A program made the position numbers and the translations under genes. A stretch of 64,000 nt of DNA from Cinclus cinclus (lineage: Eukaryota > Chordata > Aves > Passeriformes > Cinclidae): positions 99,988,229 through 100,052,228 of the forward strand of contig NC_085048.1 in the NCBI RefSeq assembly GCF_963662255.1, given 5' to 3'. Position 1 is the first letter of the stretch. Each line of letters starts with the position of its first letter. Below the pieces are notes generated by a model, which had not been told where the DNA came from, did no database searches, and saw only the letters and a program-made list of their open reading frames with translations. Of this stretch, positions 38,271 to 49,722 are shown piece by piece.

Positions 38271-39135
38271 ACCGCGCTTACAGAAGGTCCCGGCGCTCGG
38301 GCCGCTGTCCCTTGTCCCTTTTCCTTCCTTAACTAAGCTCCCCCGACAAAACTGCCGGCACCTGGAGACCCCCGGCAGCGCGGAGCTTTTAGACAGAGGC
38401 ATCAACCCCATCAGCGGAGACCCCCCCACCCCACCGTGGGGTCTGTGCAGCCTTGCCGCAGGTCTGCCCCGCTCCTCGCCCTGCCGGGGAAGCGGTCCAG
38501 CGGAAGAGCGTGTGCTGCACACGTGGCTGAGCGGGATGGAGAAGTGTCCGCGTTTGGAATGCTAGCTGTAACCTCTGTCGAAGCCCCGCATCAGCGGGAA
38601 ATGGCTGGAAGGAGTCGGGGCTACCTGGGATGTGAGCCCCAGGGAGGAGCTGATGGGGACCGGCAGTGAAATGCTTCTTCGGGCCAAGGAGGGGAGAGAA
38701 AATTTCTAATAGCCGCTGCAGAGTTTAGTCAAGCTGCAGCTGTGTTGTGGTGCTATTACACTCTTCTATATACACATGTATTTTCTGCCTGTTTTCTCAC
38801 TTCTGGGCTCAGGAAGGGAGCTGGCAGCACTGCTGGCAAGCACAAGCTAGCAAGCTGGCTGCTGCTGCCAGAGCTAATGGAGCAGTAAGACGTGTTCAAT
38901 TAAGTCGAGCTGTAACTGTTGATGATGGGCTGATCTGGAGTTGCTGCGTGGAGTAGCACATGCTGCTGGGGGGCTGGAAGTGTACAGTCACTTACATAGA
39001 AAATGTATTTAAACAGAGGCTGCTGGCAGTGTGGCCAGGATCTGCTCATGGCATGCAGACTTTTCTCGTTTGTAATTTTTGTCTCTCTATTGCCACAGGG
39101 TGGAGAGAAAAACTCCAGGAGTATCTGGTGATTGG

Positions 39136-39155
39136 TTTTTTTTTTTTTTTTTTTT
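39136..39155. repeat. Poly-T run in intron 1
   Basis: Twenty consecutive Ts, a simple repeat. No flanking retroelement is recognised. Confidence 0.9.
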
Positions 39156-42100
39156 AATCTGCTGGCAGTGCTGTTGCTTTCTCCTGCTGCTGGGCTGTCC
39201 TGCTGTTCACAGGATCAAGCCTTCCCAGTTCCCTCATCCCTTGCCCTTTCCCTCCTTTTCTTTTAAGCTGTTAGGATATGTAGGGAAAGGGATGCTGCAG
39301 GTGCTTCACAGGCAGGCATTTCTATGGGTTATGCAGAGCATGTCTGTATGAACCCACTCTCTGCCCTCTGATCCCTCATCACCCCTCCTGCATTGCTCTA
39401 AACTGAGATGCTACTTTGACACCATGGCAAAGTGGAAGCCTTGGATTGCAGGGGGGGACAGTGTCCTTGCAACGAGCATCTTTTCCTATCTGCAGCACTT
39501 GTCAACACCAGGAGGAGATAACATATTTTCCTTTGGCTGTGGGAAGAAATAAAGTTTCTGTTGTTGCTGCACAACCTGACTCTTCCATTGCTCCTGTCCA
39601 CCTGTTGTGTGGCCTGGGTGGTTTTAATCAGGGTTGGTGGAGGGCTGGGTCTTAAAGATGCTGAATTCTCATGGATTTTATATATGGTCACAGAGGGGAG
39701 GACAGGCTGAACAGGTGGCATGGTTCCAGCCTGGTTTTTGACACAGCTGTCGGTGACAAATGTGACCACACGACACTGGGCATGGCCCTGGTGCTGTCAT
39801 GTCACATGTCTGTGGGTTGGTTCATCCTGGAAATTGTTTAGTGCTGAAAAACCAGCAAGGCTGAGTGCTTTTCTGGTTCTTCTTCCTTAGGGCAAGTTGG
39901 ACTCTTGCTTGGGTCAAACAGAGGTGGCTGCATGTAGAAGGAGGTGAGGGAGGTTAGGTCTCTTGGGCTGTCATCTGGAATTTTGGGAAGTTTGATGTAT
40001 AGCAAGAAAAAGGCACAGGAGTGGAAGAGTCAGAGCACACCATTTTAGCCAGCTCCTTTACATGTGAAGGCCAAGTGAAATACCAGCTGTCCATCTTATT
40101 CCTCTTCTGAATTTGGGGAAAAGCATTATGTGGACAAGCTGTTCTGAGGAAGGAGTTTGTGTATGGAGAGATTTGATGATTTCTGCTCTTTTGGCTGGGA
40201 GAGGAGTGGAGGATGCTCCAGAAACTTCATGGAAATCAATGTACTCAGTGTTGGATGTGTACTTAATTTTTTTGAGCATGTACTCTGATAACTGCTGGTG
40301 TCCACTCACTTCTTGGGCACACAACCCTCTCCCAAACAGATAGAAGAATGCCATCATAGGATTGATGTCCCATGGATGACCAGAAGCTACAGAAGGGAAG
40401 ATCCTGAAATTTTTTAGTCTCTTCAATGTGTGGCTGTCAAGCTGAACATGTGAGACTACCTTTGCTGCCCTATTTTGCCATGTCCTGACTAAGGTTTTGT
40501 CCCAGCTAAGGCTGGGAAGCATGGAGGGCTTTCCTGCCAAAGGGCACACATGTTTGTAAGGGGGATGGTGTCTTGTTGTGCAAATCCAGGAGTAAACTTA
40601 CAGCCCTTGGAAGGGCAAAGGTGGCAAAGTCAGGAAATGTCAAAGCAGAGCTTCTCTCCTGGGTGTTAACACCGTGGCTTAAATGTTTCTAGCATCTCTG
40701 CACCAGGAAGTTCCTGTAGGAAGACTTTTCCTTATTCCCCAAATGCCAAGGCCAGTCTGGCTTGATTTAAGCATATGTGGCCTGTCTCTGCACCGTTGGA
40801 GAGATGGGCTCTTCCCTGAACAAGTTGTTGGGCTGGTTGTGCCAAGTCCCAACCACAGGAGGAACCCTACAGGTAGAACTTGCTCCTCGGAGTCAGCACG
40901 GGGGCTGTTTGGTGCAAGCATTGGAACAGGACCGAGGTTTGCCATAAGAGTGCATCATTGCTGGCAGTGATTGCTTCCTGGCTGGCACCTCTCACTCTTT
41001 CCTGTCGATTTTCTGCCAGCACATCTGTCCTTGGGAACAGCTTGGGGTTCCCCTGGTTGAGCAGTGGGAGCTTGGGATGGCCTCTCTGAGCATCTTAGCT
41101 GCTTTCAGGAGCTCTGGCAGCTGCTGTGGCTCTTCTGCAGATCCACAGCTCCTCAGGGCTCTCGGCTGCTTTGTTTCTGTATTGCTTTTGGTCTGGAGGA
41201 GGTTGTTGGGGTTCTTCTGTTTCTCTAGGAAGGACTTTAGTGCTCATTTGCATCCTTATCTCACTCTGACCTTAAAGCAGGAGGCAAGGTACAGGCAGCT
41301 TTTACTGCAGCTTGTGGGGCTGGGAGAGAGGGAGAGAGGGTATGAGGCTCTGGAAGGTTTTCTGGGGGACAGTCCTGTGGGGTGAGGTGTGGGGCAGGCA
41401 CACGGCTCTGGGCTATGATGCCACATCCAGCACTGCTGTCTCACCTACTTCACTACCCTGTCTTTGTCCTCTCATGCATCCTCTGTAGTGGAGATTGGGA
41501 TTTCTTCCCCCATTCCCATCCCCTGTGGGCTCCATCAAGCTGCTTTTGAGGTGATGGGGTTGGAGCATGTTTGTCAGCACTTGGGGATGCCCTTGACCCA
41601 AACTGGATCAGTGGATTTTTATCTAGATTTGAAATTGTGGTGCTGTGAGGTCAAGAAGGGCTTATTTTTACAAATATATTGGGCTTGCTGGGTGAGGAAT
41701 GTAGGTCACCTTGTTGTGCCCGTGAAACAGCTCCTGGGTGCTTTGGTGTAGCCCTAAACCCAGCACAAGATCGTGGGTATGTGTTTTCCAGCCCTACTTT
41801 TTATTGACTGACAGGGAGAGGAAATCCTGTCCTTTTCACGCTGTGGGTTAGGAATTATCTGTGTGTCCTGATTGGGACCATCCCAAAGCAGTGCTCCCTA
41901 GTCAGGAGGTAATGATTTGGCACCAGATGTGCTGGGATAGAGTGGGCTGAGGCCATTTAAGTGCAAAATGGCCAGGGTAGATGTGAAATAGCAATAAGTA
42001 ATGCCTGAAGTATCGGCTGAGATCTCCAGGAGTGCCCTGGGGTAGAAAATTGGCCCTGACAGGGCTGGCGGTTTCCAGCTGGCATGGAGAGCCCTCCTGC

Positions 42101-43391
42101 CTGCCAGCTTCTCTCTCTGCTGCTTTACCTGGGGTGCTTGGAGAGGTGGGCAGGGAGAGCTGTGCTGCTGGTTAGAACATAATTTCCCAGGCAGATTGGG
42201 TATCTCCAGTGGGAGATTTGCAGTTTCTCCCAGCTCTGCATCCCCTGCTTGGATGCTGGAGATGAGTTTTCACTACACTATCCCCACCTCGAACAGCCTT
42301 GAGCTGCAGATTGAAGTTTTCTGCTCCAGCTCTTAGAAAGGAAGGGCCTCTGAGGTGTTGCCCTGCAAGCATTGAGGTTTGAAAAGATGCTGATCTCCTT
42401 AATCTTATTCTTATTTTTGCCTCCTCCCCTTCCAGCCCCTCTCTCCCTCCCTGCTCAACCCAAAACCTCTTAAAGAGGAAATTTGATAATGTCAACAGTT
42501 AAGCGTGGGGATGAGAACTCCTGGTAACTGAGGCCTTTCTGCATATTGCTTGTTCTGTTTTGATTAACAGTGATGAGGAACCACAGCCATGGCAACTCCT
42601 GGAATGTGTCCTTTCCCAGATTAACTGCCTGACACCAGCATCTGGGGGATTGTGAGCCACCTCAGAGCCATGTGGAAGTCATGCCATGGTGGATGAAACA
42701 CGTGGATGGGCCAGAAAAAAATTGCTTTGAAACCAGGGCAGGTTGAAATTGCCATTAAGAGGAGTGGAGATAGCAGCATCTTTCCCCAGGTGTGGCTGAA
42801 CCCTGCTTTCCAGACCTCAGAGCAGGCAGCGTGGTCTCTGCTGTTGCTCAGCGGCAGTGTACAGCTGGCAAAGGGAAGAGGGAAGGGCTGCTGCAAATCT
42901 TTCTTCTCCCAGGAGGATATTTTATTCCAAAGATGACACCTGGATATGCATCTGGGTACAGTGAAAAAGCCAGGTGGTCCAGGGAAGGCCCAGATTTTGG
43001 TCAACCTGCATCCAGCAATCTGAAAGTGGGCTGTCTTAACTGCTGCAGGTGTGGCTTAGGGTCATACAAAACCACCCCACTGGACACAGAATGAGGCTCA
43101 TGGCTGTCTCCGCATCCCAGGTTTTTAATTACTTTTCTTTGGTGCTGCTGGAGATAAGATTTAATCACTGAGGTATAACTGGAGCCCTGTGCATGGGCGG
43201 TGTAGCAGAGGAGCACAAATTTGGGGGTGTGCAGGCAGGTCAACCTGAGCTGTGTGAATCTGGAGTATTCCTCTTTCCAGTGCATGGTGCTGTTGGAAGG
43301 CACAGATGCCCATGTGAAGATCCTTCTCAGAAAAGCCATTGCATTTCTTTCTTCCCCTCCCACCCCTAACTGTTGTCCTGGTGTCTTGCAG

Positions 43392-44093
43392 GCACAGAAG
43401 AGTGAGGCAGGATGGATGTATATGACCCTCAGACGCTGGGTGTTATGGTCTTCGGAGGCTTCATGGTGATCTCAGCCATCGGGATCTTCCTGGTGTCCAC
43501 CTTCTCCATGAAGGAGACATCTTATGAGGAAGCCTTGGCCAAACAACGCAAGGAGCTTGAGAGGACCCAGCAGCAGAAATTAGAGAAAAAGAAGAAAGAG
43601 AAACTGGTTGAGAAAAAAGGAAAAGCCAAGAAAAAGGAAGAGAAACCAAATGGAAAGATCCCAGAGCAGCAGCTTACTCAGGAAGTGACGGACCCTCCCA
43701 AGGAGGTGGTTCCTGAGTCTGCCGTGGTGCCTGAGCCTGTAGCAGTTGAAACTCCAATTGCAGCAGTGGCCGTTGTCCCCCAAGAAAAGGAGAAACCTGT
43801 TCCATCACCTAAGGAGAAGAGGAAGAAGGAGAAGAAGGTGGCAAAGGTAGAGCCTGCTCCTAACCTGGTGTCGGCTCCACCCCCTGTCAGCATCCCCAAA
43901 AGTTCTCCTGTCCGGGAGGTGGCCACTAAGGAGGTGCCTGTTGTGGCAGTGCCCCCAGTTGGCACTCAGCAAAGTGCTCCTGTCATCAGCTCTGTTGCTG
44001 TCAGGAAAGCCGCGGCTCTTCCTGCCCAGGAGGATCAGAAACATGATGGACCTGCCAAGAGAAAGTCTTCATCCAAGAAAAAGAATGAGCCAG
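43392..44093 (+). CDS. RRBP1: RRBP1 exon 2: membrane anchor and basic region
   Basis: First coding exon. The ATG at 43412 has A at -3 and G at +4, a strong initiation context, and 20 nt of leader follow the acceptor. Residues 9-30 form the single membrane segment (LGVMVFGGFMVISAIGIFLV). Residues 34-85 are Lys/Glu-rich and highly basic, as in the ribosome-binding region. Residues 95-205 are Pro/Val/Ala-rich, and the exon ends in a basic SSSKKKNEP block. In mammals this same exon contains dozens of NQGKKAEGAQ-type decapeptides; here the sequence passes from VPPVG directly to the terminal basic block with no repeats. The donor CAG|GTAAGG leaves phase 1. Reading through the donor would stop at 44281. 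Confidence 0.96.
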
Positions 44094-46849
44094 GTAAGGC
44101 CAAATTCCTCTGCCTATATCCCTTTGGTCCAGCACACAAGTGTTGGAGAGTAACAGGTTCCTCTGGATTTGCTGTTGTGTTATGGGATCTGCACGTGGGA
44201 ATGAATGAGAGGTGCATGTCCCTGTCCTGGGAGAGGGGCAGCCGCCAAGGTGCTGCACATCTGGGTGGAAAGCCAGGATGAGGTGTTTTCCCCATAGAGC
44301 CCAGACTGTTAAAAGTACAGAGGGGCTCTCCCACACTTCTTCATGGAGCTGGGTCACTGCTAGCGTTTCTTCCTCCTTTGGTGGAGGATTCTTCAAGCAG
44401 AGAGGTTGATGGAGTTTTATACTGCAGGGGATTGATCGTAGAGGGAAGAAGTGACTTTGGGTCTCTCACAGTGAAGGGAAAGCTTGCCCATCGTCAGTTG
44501 TGCCTCACTTGATTGACTCAGAGATGGAAAAGATCAGGTGGTGCTGAACTCTGCAGCGTATAAAAAGGTGTAGGGAGGGGAAAATCAGCTCTCTAGCTGG
44601 ATTGTTGCCTCTCATTGTACCACTGGGAACAGTTTGGGATTTATTTTTGGTTAAGTGATAATTACAGGCACTAAAAATGTGAGTGCTTTCAGACCTGTGG
44701 AAGGACTCCCATGTGGACACATAGGAGAAATCTCTCAGGTGTTTTCAGAGTTGTCATGTGATGCGCATAGGTTTTATTTCTTTCTTTCTTTACCAGAAAA
44801 ATCCCCAACCCACCAAACTAAAAGACAACCCTTCTTGCTGCCCTTCTGCAGCACATCCAAACCTGCTGTGCAGACTGGCGGTTTCCACACACAGGTTTTG
44901 GAAGAGGGCCTGCTACTCAGCAGGGCATTTGCAGCTGCTGGGTTTCAAAGATGGGTTAAACCCCTTGAATCTGTTCTTCTGAGGGAAGGATTTTACTAAA
45001 GGCCATCTCCATATGGTGATTGGAGAAGCTGCTCCTGGAGGGTATTGCAGGGGTGGTGTTGGAGGTGACTGGTTTGTTGCATGCACCCATGTGGAAAATA
45101 CAGCCCTAACTCCAAAGTGTAACAGCAGAGGGAATGTGGCTGGGAGATGAACTTCTAATATTTGTTAAGTTGGGAGGATTTTGGGTGCTCCAAACTTAGA
45201 TTCCCTTGGGTATGAAGTGCCAATCCTGCTTACCCTGAAAGTGAAGAGTGATGTCTTAGCTGCTCCTGTGGGATTTTGCAAAGGAAAGCTCTTGGTAGGA
45301 TTTATGCCATGAAGCCAACTGCAGTTGGACCAACGTGTTTTGAGCAGCTGTGGTCTCTCCTCAAAGGCAAAGAAGCAGATAAAAATGCATGTTCAAAGTG
45401 TTGAAGGACATGTCCTCAGCACTGAAACAGATGGCAAAACTGACAGGAATGGCTCGGGGTGTTTTTCTCCCGCGACTCCCACGTGAAGAGGGGCGGAATT
45501 CCACTTGGTGTGTCCCTACATGCAGCAAGACTGAGCCAGGGGATGCCATGTGCTGTCCTGCAGCCCTGCAGTTGCCAGCATGAGTAAAGTGTGAGCCAAG
45601 CCTCCAGCCCTGCTTGCACAAGGGGAGTGGAGCTGCCCCGACTGTGCTGCTGGGAAGTGTCTGTGGCTGGGACACAGACTTAGCTGCTGCCTGGGCTTGG
45701 CACTGCCATCCCAAATGGATCTACCAGAGATCACTTAGCAGTTACTGTCACTGGCCAAACAGACTTGACTTGGGGAAAACTAATTTAATCCCCATTAAAA
45801 TAGATGAGAAACAGAGATTTTTTTTAGAAATTAAAACAATGCCTTCCCCCCAGCCCTTATTCCCTGGCTCAACTTCACTCCTTCCCTCCACTCCTCTACC
45901 TTGTATCCCTGAGCAGTGCAGGAGGATGAGGACTGGTCAGTTTGTTACAGCCACTCTCTGCAGCTTTTTCCTCCTCACACCTTTCCCCTGCTCCAGTGTG
46001 GGGCCTTCCATGGGCTGCAGTCTTTGGGAGGAACCTGTTCCAGCATGGGGTCCATTCTCTAGAGGAAAATCTCTGCTCCAACACCTACAGCACCTACTCC
46101 TTCTTCTTTGAACTTTGCTGCTTGGGACATCCAAACTTTGTATTCAGGAGACTCAGGAGAGTCTGGTGTTAATGACTTCAGGGTCTCTGGAGCTACTGGA
46201 CTCTAGACTGCTTTTCCTTCTGTATTTTTCTAGGAAAGTGAGCCCACTGGGCCATAGATACATGCAGGAACCCCTAAACCACTGTCTGCCATTTTCTGTG
46301 TATCGTGACCATGTGCACTGAGGTCCTACAACAGTATCATGGTCCCTGATGCTCCCTGGCTTTCCCAGGTTAGCAGGGGAAGGGTTAGAGTAATGTTGCT
46401 CCCTTAGCAAAGAGTTGTAAAAAATTTGGCTGGTGAGAGCTGGGAGATGACCTCTCTGTCACTGGCACCGCTGTGTGGAGTGACATCCTTCAGCAAGGTT
46501 GTATTTTGGTGTGGCCCAGCTTCTGATGCCCAGTATGTCTGAGCCCCCTGGCATTGGCAAGGCACTCCCAGCTCCTGCTGAGAATCTCTCAGTTTAGTAG
46601 AGGGTGATGGCAGGTGCTGGGGCCAGTTGTTGAGCCGGGCAGAGGTGACAGCTGACTCAAGGAGCACGTGTGTGATGTCATCTCCAGCACTTTTCCTACT
46701 GTTCTCACTCAGGTACCAAATGTGAGTCTGTAAATCTGCGTGGATAATGGTTTGAGATGGCAGCTGTGGGGGGGTTGAAGCCAGCTGAGATGATACAATA
46801 TTTCTGCTATTATCCCCAGAAGTCCCAATCCCATCTCTCTCCTCCCTAG
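44094..46849 (+). other. RRBP1: RRBP1 intron 2
   Basis: A 2.8-kb intron with a strong donor and a pyrimidine-rich acceptor ending CCCTAG. I looked here for a displaced decapeptide repeat exon and found no repetitive Lys/Gln/Gly-rich frame. No other gene is recognised. Confidence 0.8.
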
Positions 46850-46998
46850 CACCTACGGATTCAGATGGGGCCCTGTACCTGCCCTACAAGACACTCATGT
46901 CCACAGTCAGCAGCATGGTGTTCAGTGAGGGGGAGGCCCAGCAGCTCATCGAGATCCTGACAGAGAAAGCAGGAATCATCCAGGACACCTGGCACATG
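46850..46998 (+). CDS. RRBP1: RRBP1 exon 3: start of conserved cytosolic domain
   Basis: Encodes residues 228-277, including LYLPYKTLMSTVSSMVFSEG and EAGIIQDTW-type sequence. This is the most conserved block of the p180 family after the anchor and has a counterpart in kinectin. The acceptor CTAG gives phase 1 and matches exon 2; the donor ATG|GTAGGG leaves phase 0. Confidence 0.95.
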
Positions 46999-47205
46999 GT
47001 AGGGCTCTGCCAGGGCTCTGCTGAGCCTCAGGAAGTGCAAGGGGAGGGAAGGCGTCCCATTTTCAGGCAGGTTGGCCCTGAGGGTGTCTGGGTGAGTACA
47101 GCCAAATTTTCCGCTGGAGCAGAGGGCTGGATGTCACACAGGTGGGGTGGAGGGGATGGGTCTGAAGGTCGTGGTTCCCACTGATGTGCCATCCCATGCT
47201 GGCAG

Positions 47206-47328
47206 GCCACACAGAAGGGTGACCCGGTTGCTGTCCTGAAACGCCAGCTGGAGGAGAAGGAGAAGCAGCTCTCTGCTGAGCAGGAGGATTCAGCTGCTGC
47301 CAGGAGCAAACTGCGGGAGCTGAGCAAG
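47206..47328 (+). CDS. RRBP1: RRBP1 exon 4: coiled coil begins
   Basis: Forty-one codons (278-318), beginning ATQKGDPVAVLKRQLEEKEK, phase 0 at both ends. Heptad-like Leu/Glu/Lys spacing starts here. The order matches the mammalian protein directly after exon 3. Confidence 0.95.
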
Positions 47329-48095
47329 GTAAGCCTTGTGTGGCTCTCCTGGCATCCCTGATCTGGCCTCTGCTCGTGGTGGCTCACCATGTGCCTCCTG
47401 CTCCCCACATCTCAGCCCCCTCATAGGGCTCTTTGGAGCCTTCACCTGTTGGCTGTTTTTTTCCCAAAAAGGGGAGGAGTTTCCCCCCTGCCCTCCTGTC
47501 TTGGGCCTGTTCCAGTCTGGGGAGGTGCCAGCCCAAAGAACTGCAGGGTAGTGCCCATTGGCAGCTGTGGGAAAAGCAGAGGGAAACCCTTTCTGTAAGA
47601 GATTGCAGCTTTCTTCTCCTTCAGGGAGAAAAGCAAATCCTTCCTCATTTCAGTTCCCCTGAGCCTTTGTAAGGAACCTGATCCTATTTACAGTGCCCTT
47701 CCCTAACTCAGCTCCCTGCCTCCACCTCTTTTTGGGTGTTGGAGGCAGAACAGATCCCTGCCATGCTGAACTTGCGGCTGTCAAGTCCATCTGCTTAATT
47801 TTTCTGCTCTGCCCCAAACGTTGTGTGATGTTATTTATCTTGGGGGAGGAAAATACAATTCCAGGCTGTCTTACTCCTTTCTCTTAGCTGGCCCAACATG
47901 GAACAACAGTGGCATCCAGTGGCCACAGAGCCCAAAACAAAATGCAGGAGGAAATGTAAGTGCTAAATGTACCTGGGCATGGGGGCAGCAATGAAAGGGC
48001 TAAACTTTGTAGTCTGCTGAGCTAGGAGGCCACATCCTCTTAAAATGGGGAAACCTGTGCTGGGAGGACTAAATGGGGGCCTCCTCTCCTGGAAG

Positions 48096-48248
48096 GAGCT
48101 GGCAGCTGAGCGGGCCAAGGCGGTGGCTGTGGAGGGCAAGCTGAAGGAGCAGCTGCTGGCTCGTGAGCGGGAGATCGTGGCAGTGCAGGCACGGATGCAG
48201 GCCAGCTACCAGGACCATGTCAGTGAGACCCAGCAGCTCCAGGGCAAG
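48096..48248 (+). CDS. RRBP1: RRBP1 exon 5: coiled coil
   Basis: Fifty-one codons (319-369), phase 0/0, with ELAAERAKAVAVEGKLKEQL and VQARMQASYQDHV. The acceptor (TCCTGGAAG) has a weaker pyrimidine tract than its neighbours. Alternative acceptors would break the match to the family. Confidence 0.94.
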
Positions 48249-48369
48249 GTGAGCCCCACTTTGTGCTCTGCACCTGCCTCCCTCCTCTGCCAGGTGCTGG
48301 CAGATGTGTGACCTTCTGGAGAAATCTGAGCTGGTGGAGGGGCAAGAGTCTGCAGTGCTCCTGGGCTGT

Positions 48370-48530
48370 GGTGCCCAAGTTCCCCCCAAATCCCTTTAAG
48401 GCTCCCCCTAAACACCCCTTAAACTCCCCCAAATCCCTTCCTGAACCTCTTCAGATCCCCCTACACCCCTCTAGGACCCACTTAATACCCCCCAAATAAC
48501 CTTCCCAATCCCTTTAAGCCCACTCCAAAC
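48370..48530. repeat. Degenerate C-rich repeat in intron 5
   Basis: Irregular runs of 3-6 Cs recur every 10-20 nt, with motifs such as CCCCCAAATCCC and CCCTTTAAG repeated imperfectly. It looks like an aged minisatellite. The complementary strand carries many short G runs. Confidence 0.7.
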
Positions 48531-48676
48531 CTTGTTGGAGAAGGTGTCACACCCCTGAGGGCTGTCAGCATCAGCAGACATCCCCTGTATTTCCAGTCTC
48601 TCCTGCTCATCTCCTGAGCTTCAACAGGGGAGCAAAAGGGCTGGTGGTGGCATTAACCCCTGTTGGGCTCCTCTAG

Positions 48677-48795
48677 ATCCGGACCCTGCAGGAACAGCTG
48701 GAGAATGGCCCCAACACGCAGCTGGCTCGCCTGCAGCAGGAGAACTCCATCCTGAGGGATGCCCTCAACCAGGCTACCAGCCAGATGGAAAGCAA
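48677..48795 (+). CDS. RRBP1: RRBP1 exon 6: coiled coil
   Basis: Residues 370-408 plus two bases of codon 409. It contains IRTLQEQLENGPNTQLARLQ, essentially unchanged from the mammalian protein. The donor AA|GTAAGG cuts inside a Lys codon (phase 2), completed by the first G of exon 7. Confidence 0.96.
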
Positions 48796-49568
48796 GTAAG
48801 GCTGGGGGAAGGTGCAGAGCCTGGGGCAGCCCTCTGGCAGACCTTGGCTTGACCGCCCCCTTTCCCAAAGGTACTTCTACAGACACCTAGCTGGAGGTAG
48901 AGGAGGCAATGAGAGAGGAAGAACTTGCTAAATGGCTTTTGGGGATGCACCAGGAGAAACAAGGATGTTCTTCCAATGTGAAAGGACAGGGAATCCTTCT
49001 CCCCTTTAGGGTCACCCATGATGATGCCAGAACCAACAGGCAGTGGAGGAGGGAAAGGGGAGTAGAAGCCACTGTGGTGTTTTTCCCCCATAGGGGAGCT
49101 CATACTCTCAAACCTGAGAAGAAATGCAGCTGGCTCTTTGGTGTGAGTGATGCTGCAGAGAACAGACCCCAGCCCAGTGTGTGCAGAACAAATAGGAGCT
49201 AGGTAGAAGAATTTCACACTCCTTTTTATAGACAGTCTGAAATGACTGGTGATTAACAGCAGGCAAGTAACTACAGAGTGGACTCCAGCTGTACTGCTTC
49301 CTCTTGTGTCTGGGAACACAGATCCATGTGTCCTATACTTCATAAGAAAGGAATGTCTCCTGTGACTGAAACAGGACTTCTAAAAAATTATTTGTTGGCT
49401 TTTTCCACCCCCTCCCTGAAGGACCAGGAGTGTTCTAGAAACAGGCAAACAAAGTTCACCATTTCAAGTCCTGTATAAGGTCCACAGGAGGATTTTTTTT
49501 CCCCCGACCATCACCAGAGAGGCTTGGCTGGCCTGTGGGCTGAAGCAACCCTGCTTCTGTTGCTGCAG

Positions 49569-49722
49569 GCAAAATGCTGAGCTGGCCAAGTTGAGGCAGG
49601 AGTGCAGCAAGCTGATGAAAGAGCTGTCTGAGAAGTCGGAGGTGCTGCAGCAAGAGGAGCAGCAGAGGAAGAGCTGGGAGATGAAAGCAGCGAACTTGGA
49701 GAAGCAAATTGAGCACCTTCAG
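49569..49722 (+). CDS. RRBP1: RRBP1 exon 7: coiled coil
   Basis: Completes Lys409, then encodes residues 410-460, starting QNAELAKLRQECSKLMKELS. Acceptor CTGCAG; donor CAG|GTCAGG, phase 0. Confidence 0.95.

Larger units (their letters stand above)
37300..38550. promoter_or_regulatory. RRBP1: CpG-island promoter of RRBP1
   Basis: CpG density and G+C rise abruptly at about 37,300 and fall off by about 38,550, in contrast to the CpG-poor flanks. The island has many GC boxes, no clear TATA box, and contains the donor of the non-coding first exon at 37858. This is the expected form of a housekeeping-type vertebrate promoter. A long minus-strand frame across it (36977-38203) is a product of high G+C. 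Whether it fires in both directions cannot be seen; no divergent gene was identified. Confidence 0.9.
37858..43391 (+). other. RRBP1: RRBP1 intron 1
   Basis: A 5.5-kb intron from the CpG island to the first coding exon. It starts GTGAGA and ends in TCTTGCAG. It contains a 20-nt T run at 39136-39155 and no recognisable coding sequence. An alternative leader exon could exist within it, but none stands out. Confidence 0.6.

Noticed and set aside
44094..44281. Extension of the first coding exon to the stop at 44281
   Set aside because: A strong donor at 44094 and the exact phase match to exon 3 show that this is intron.
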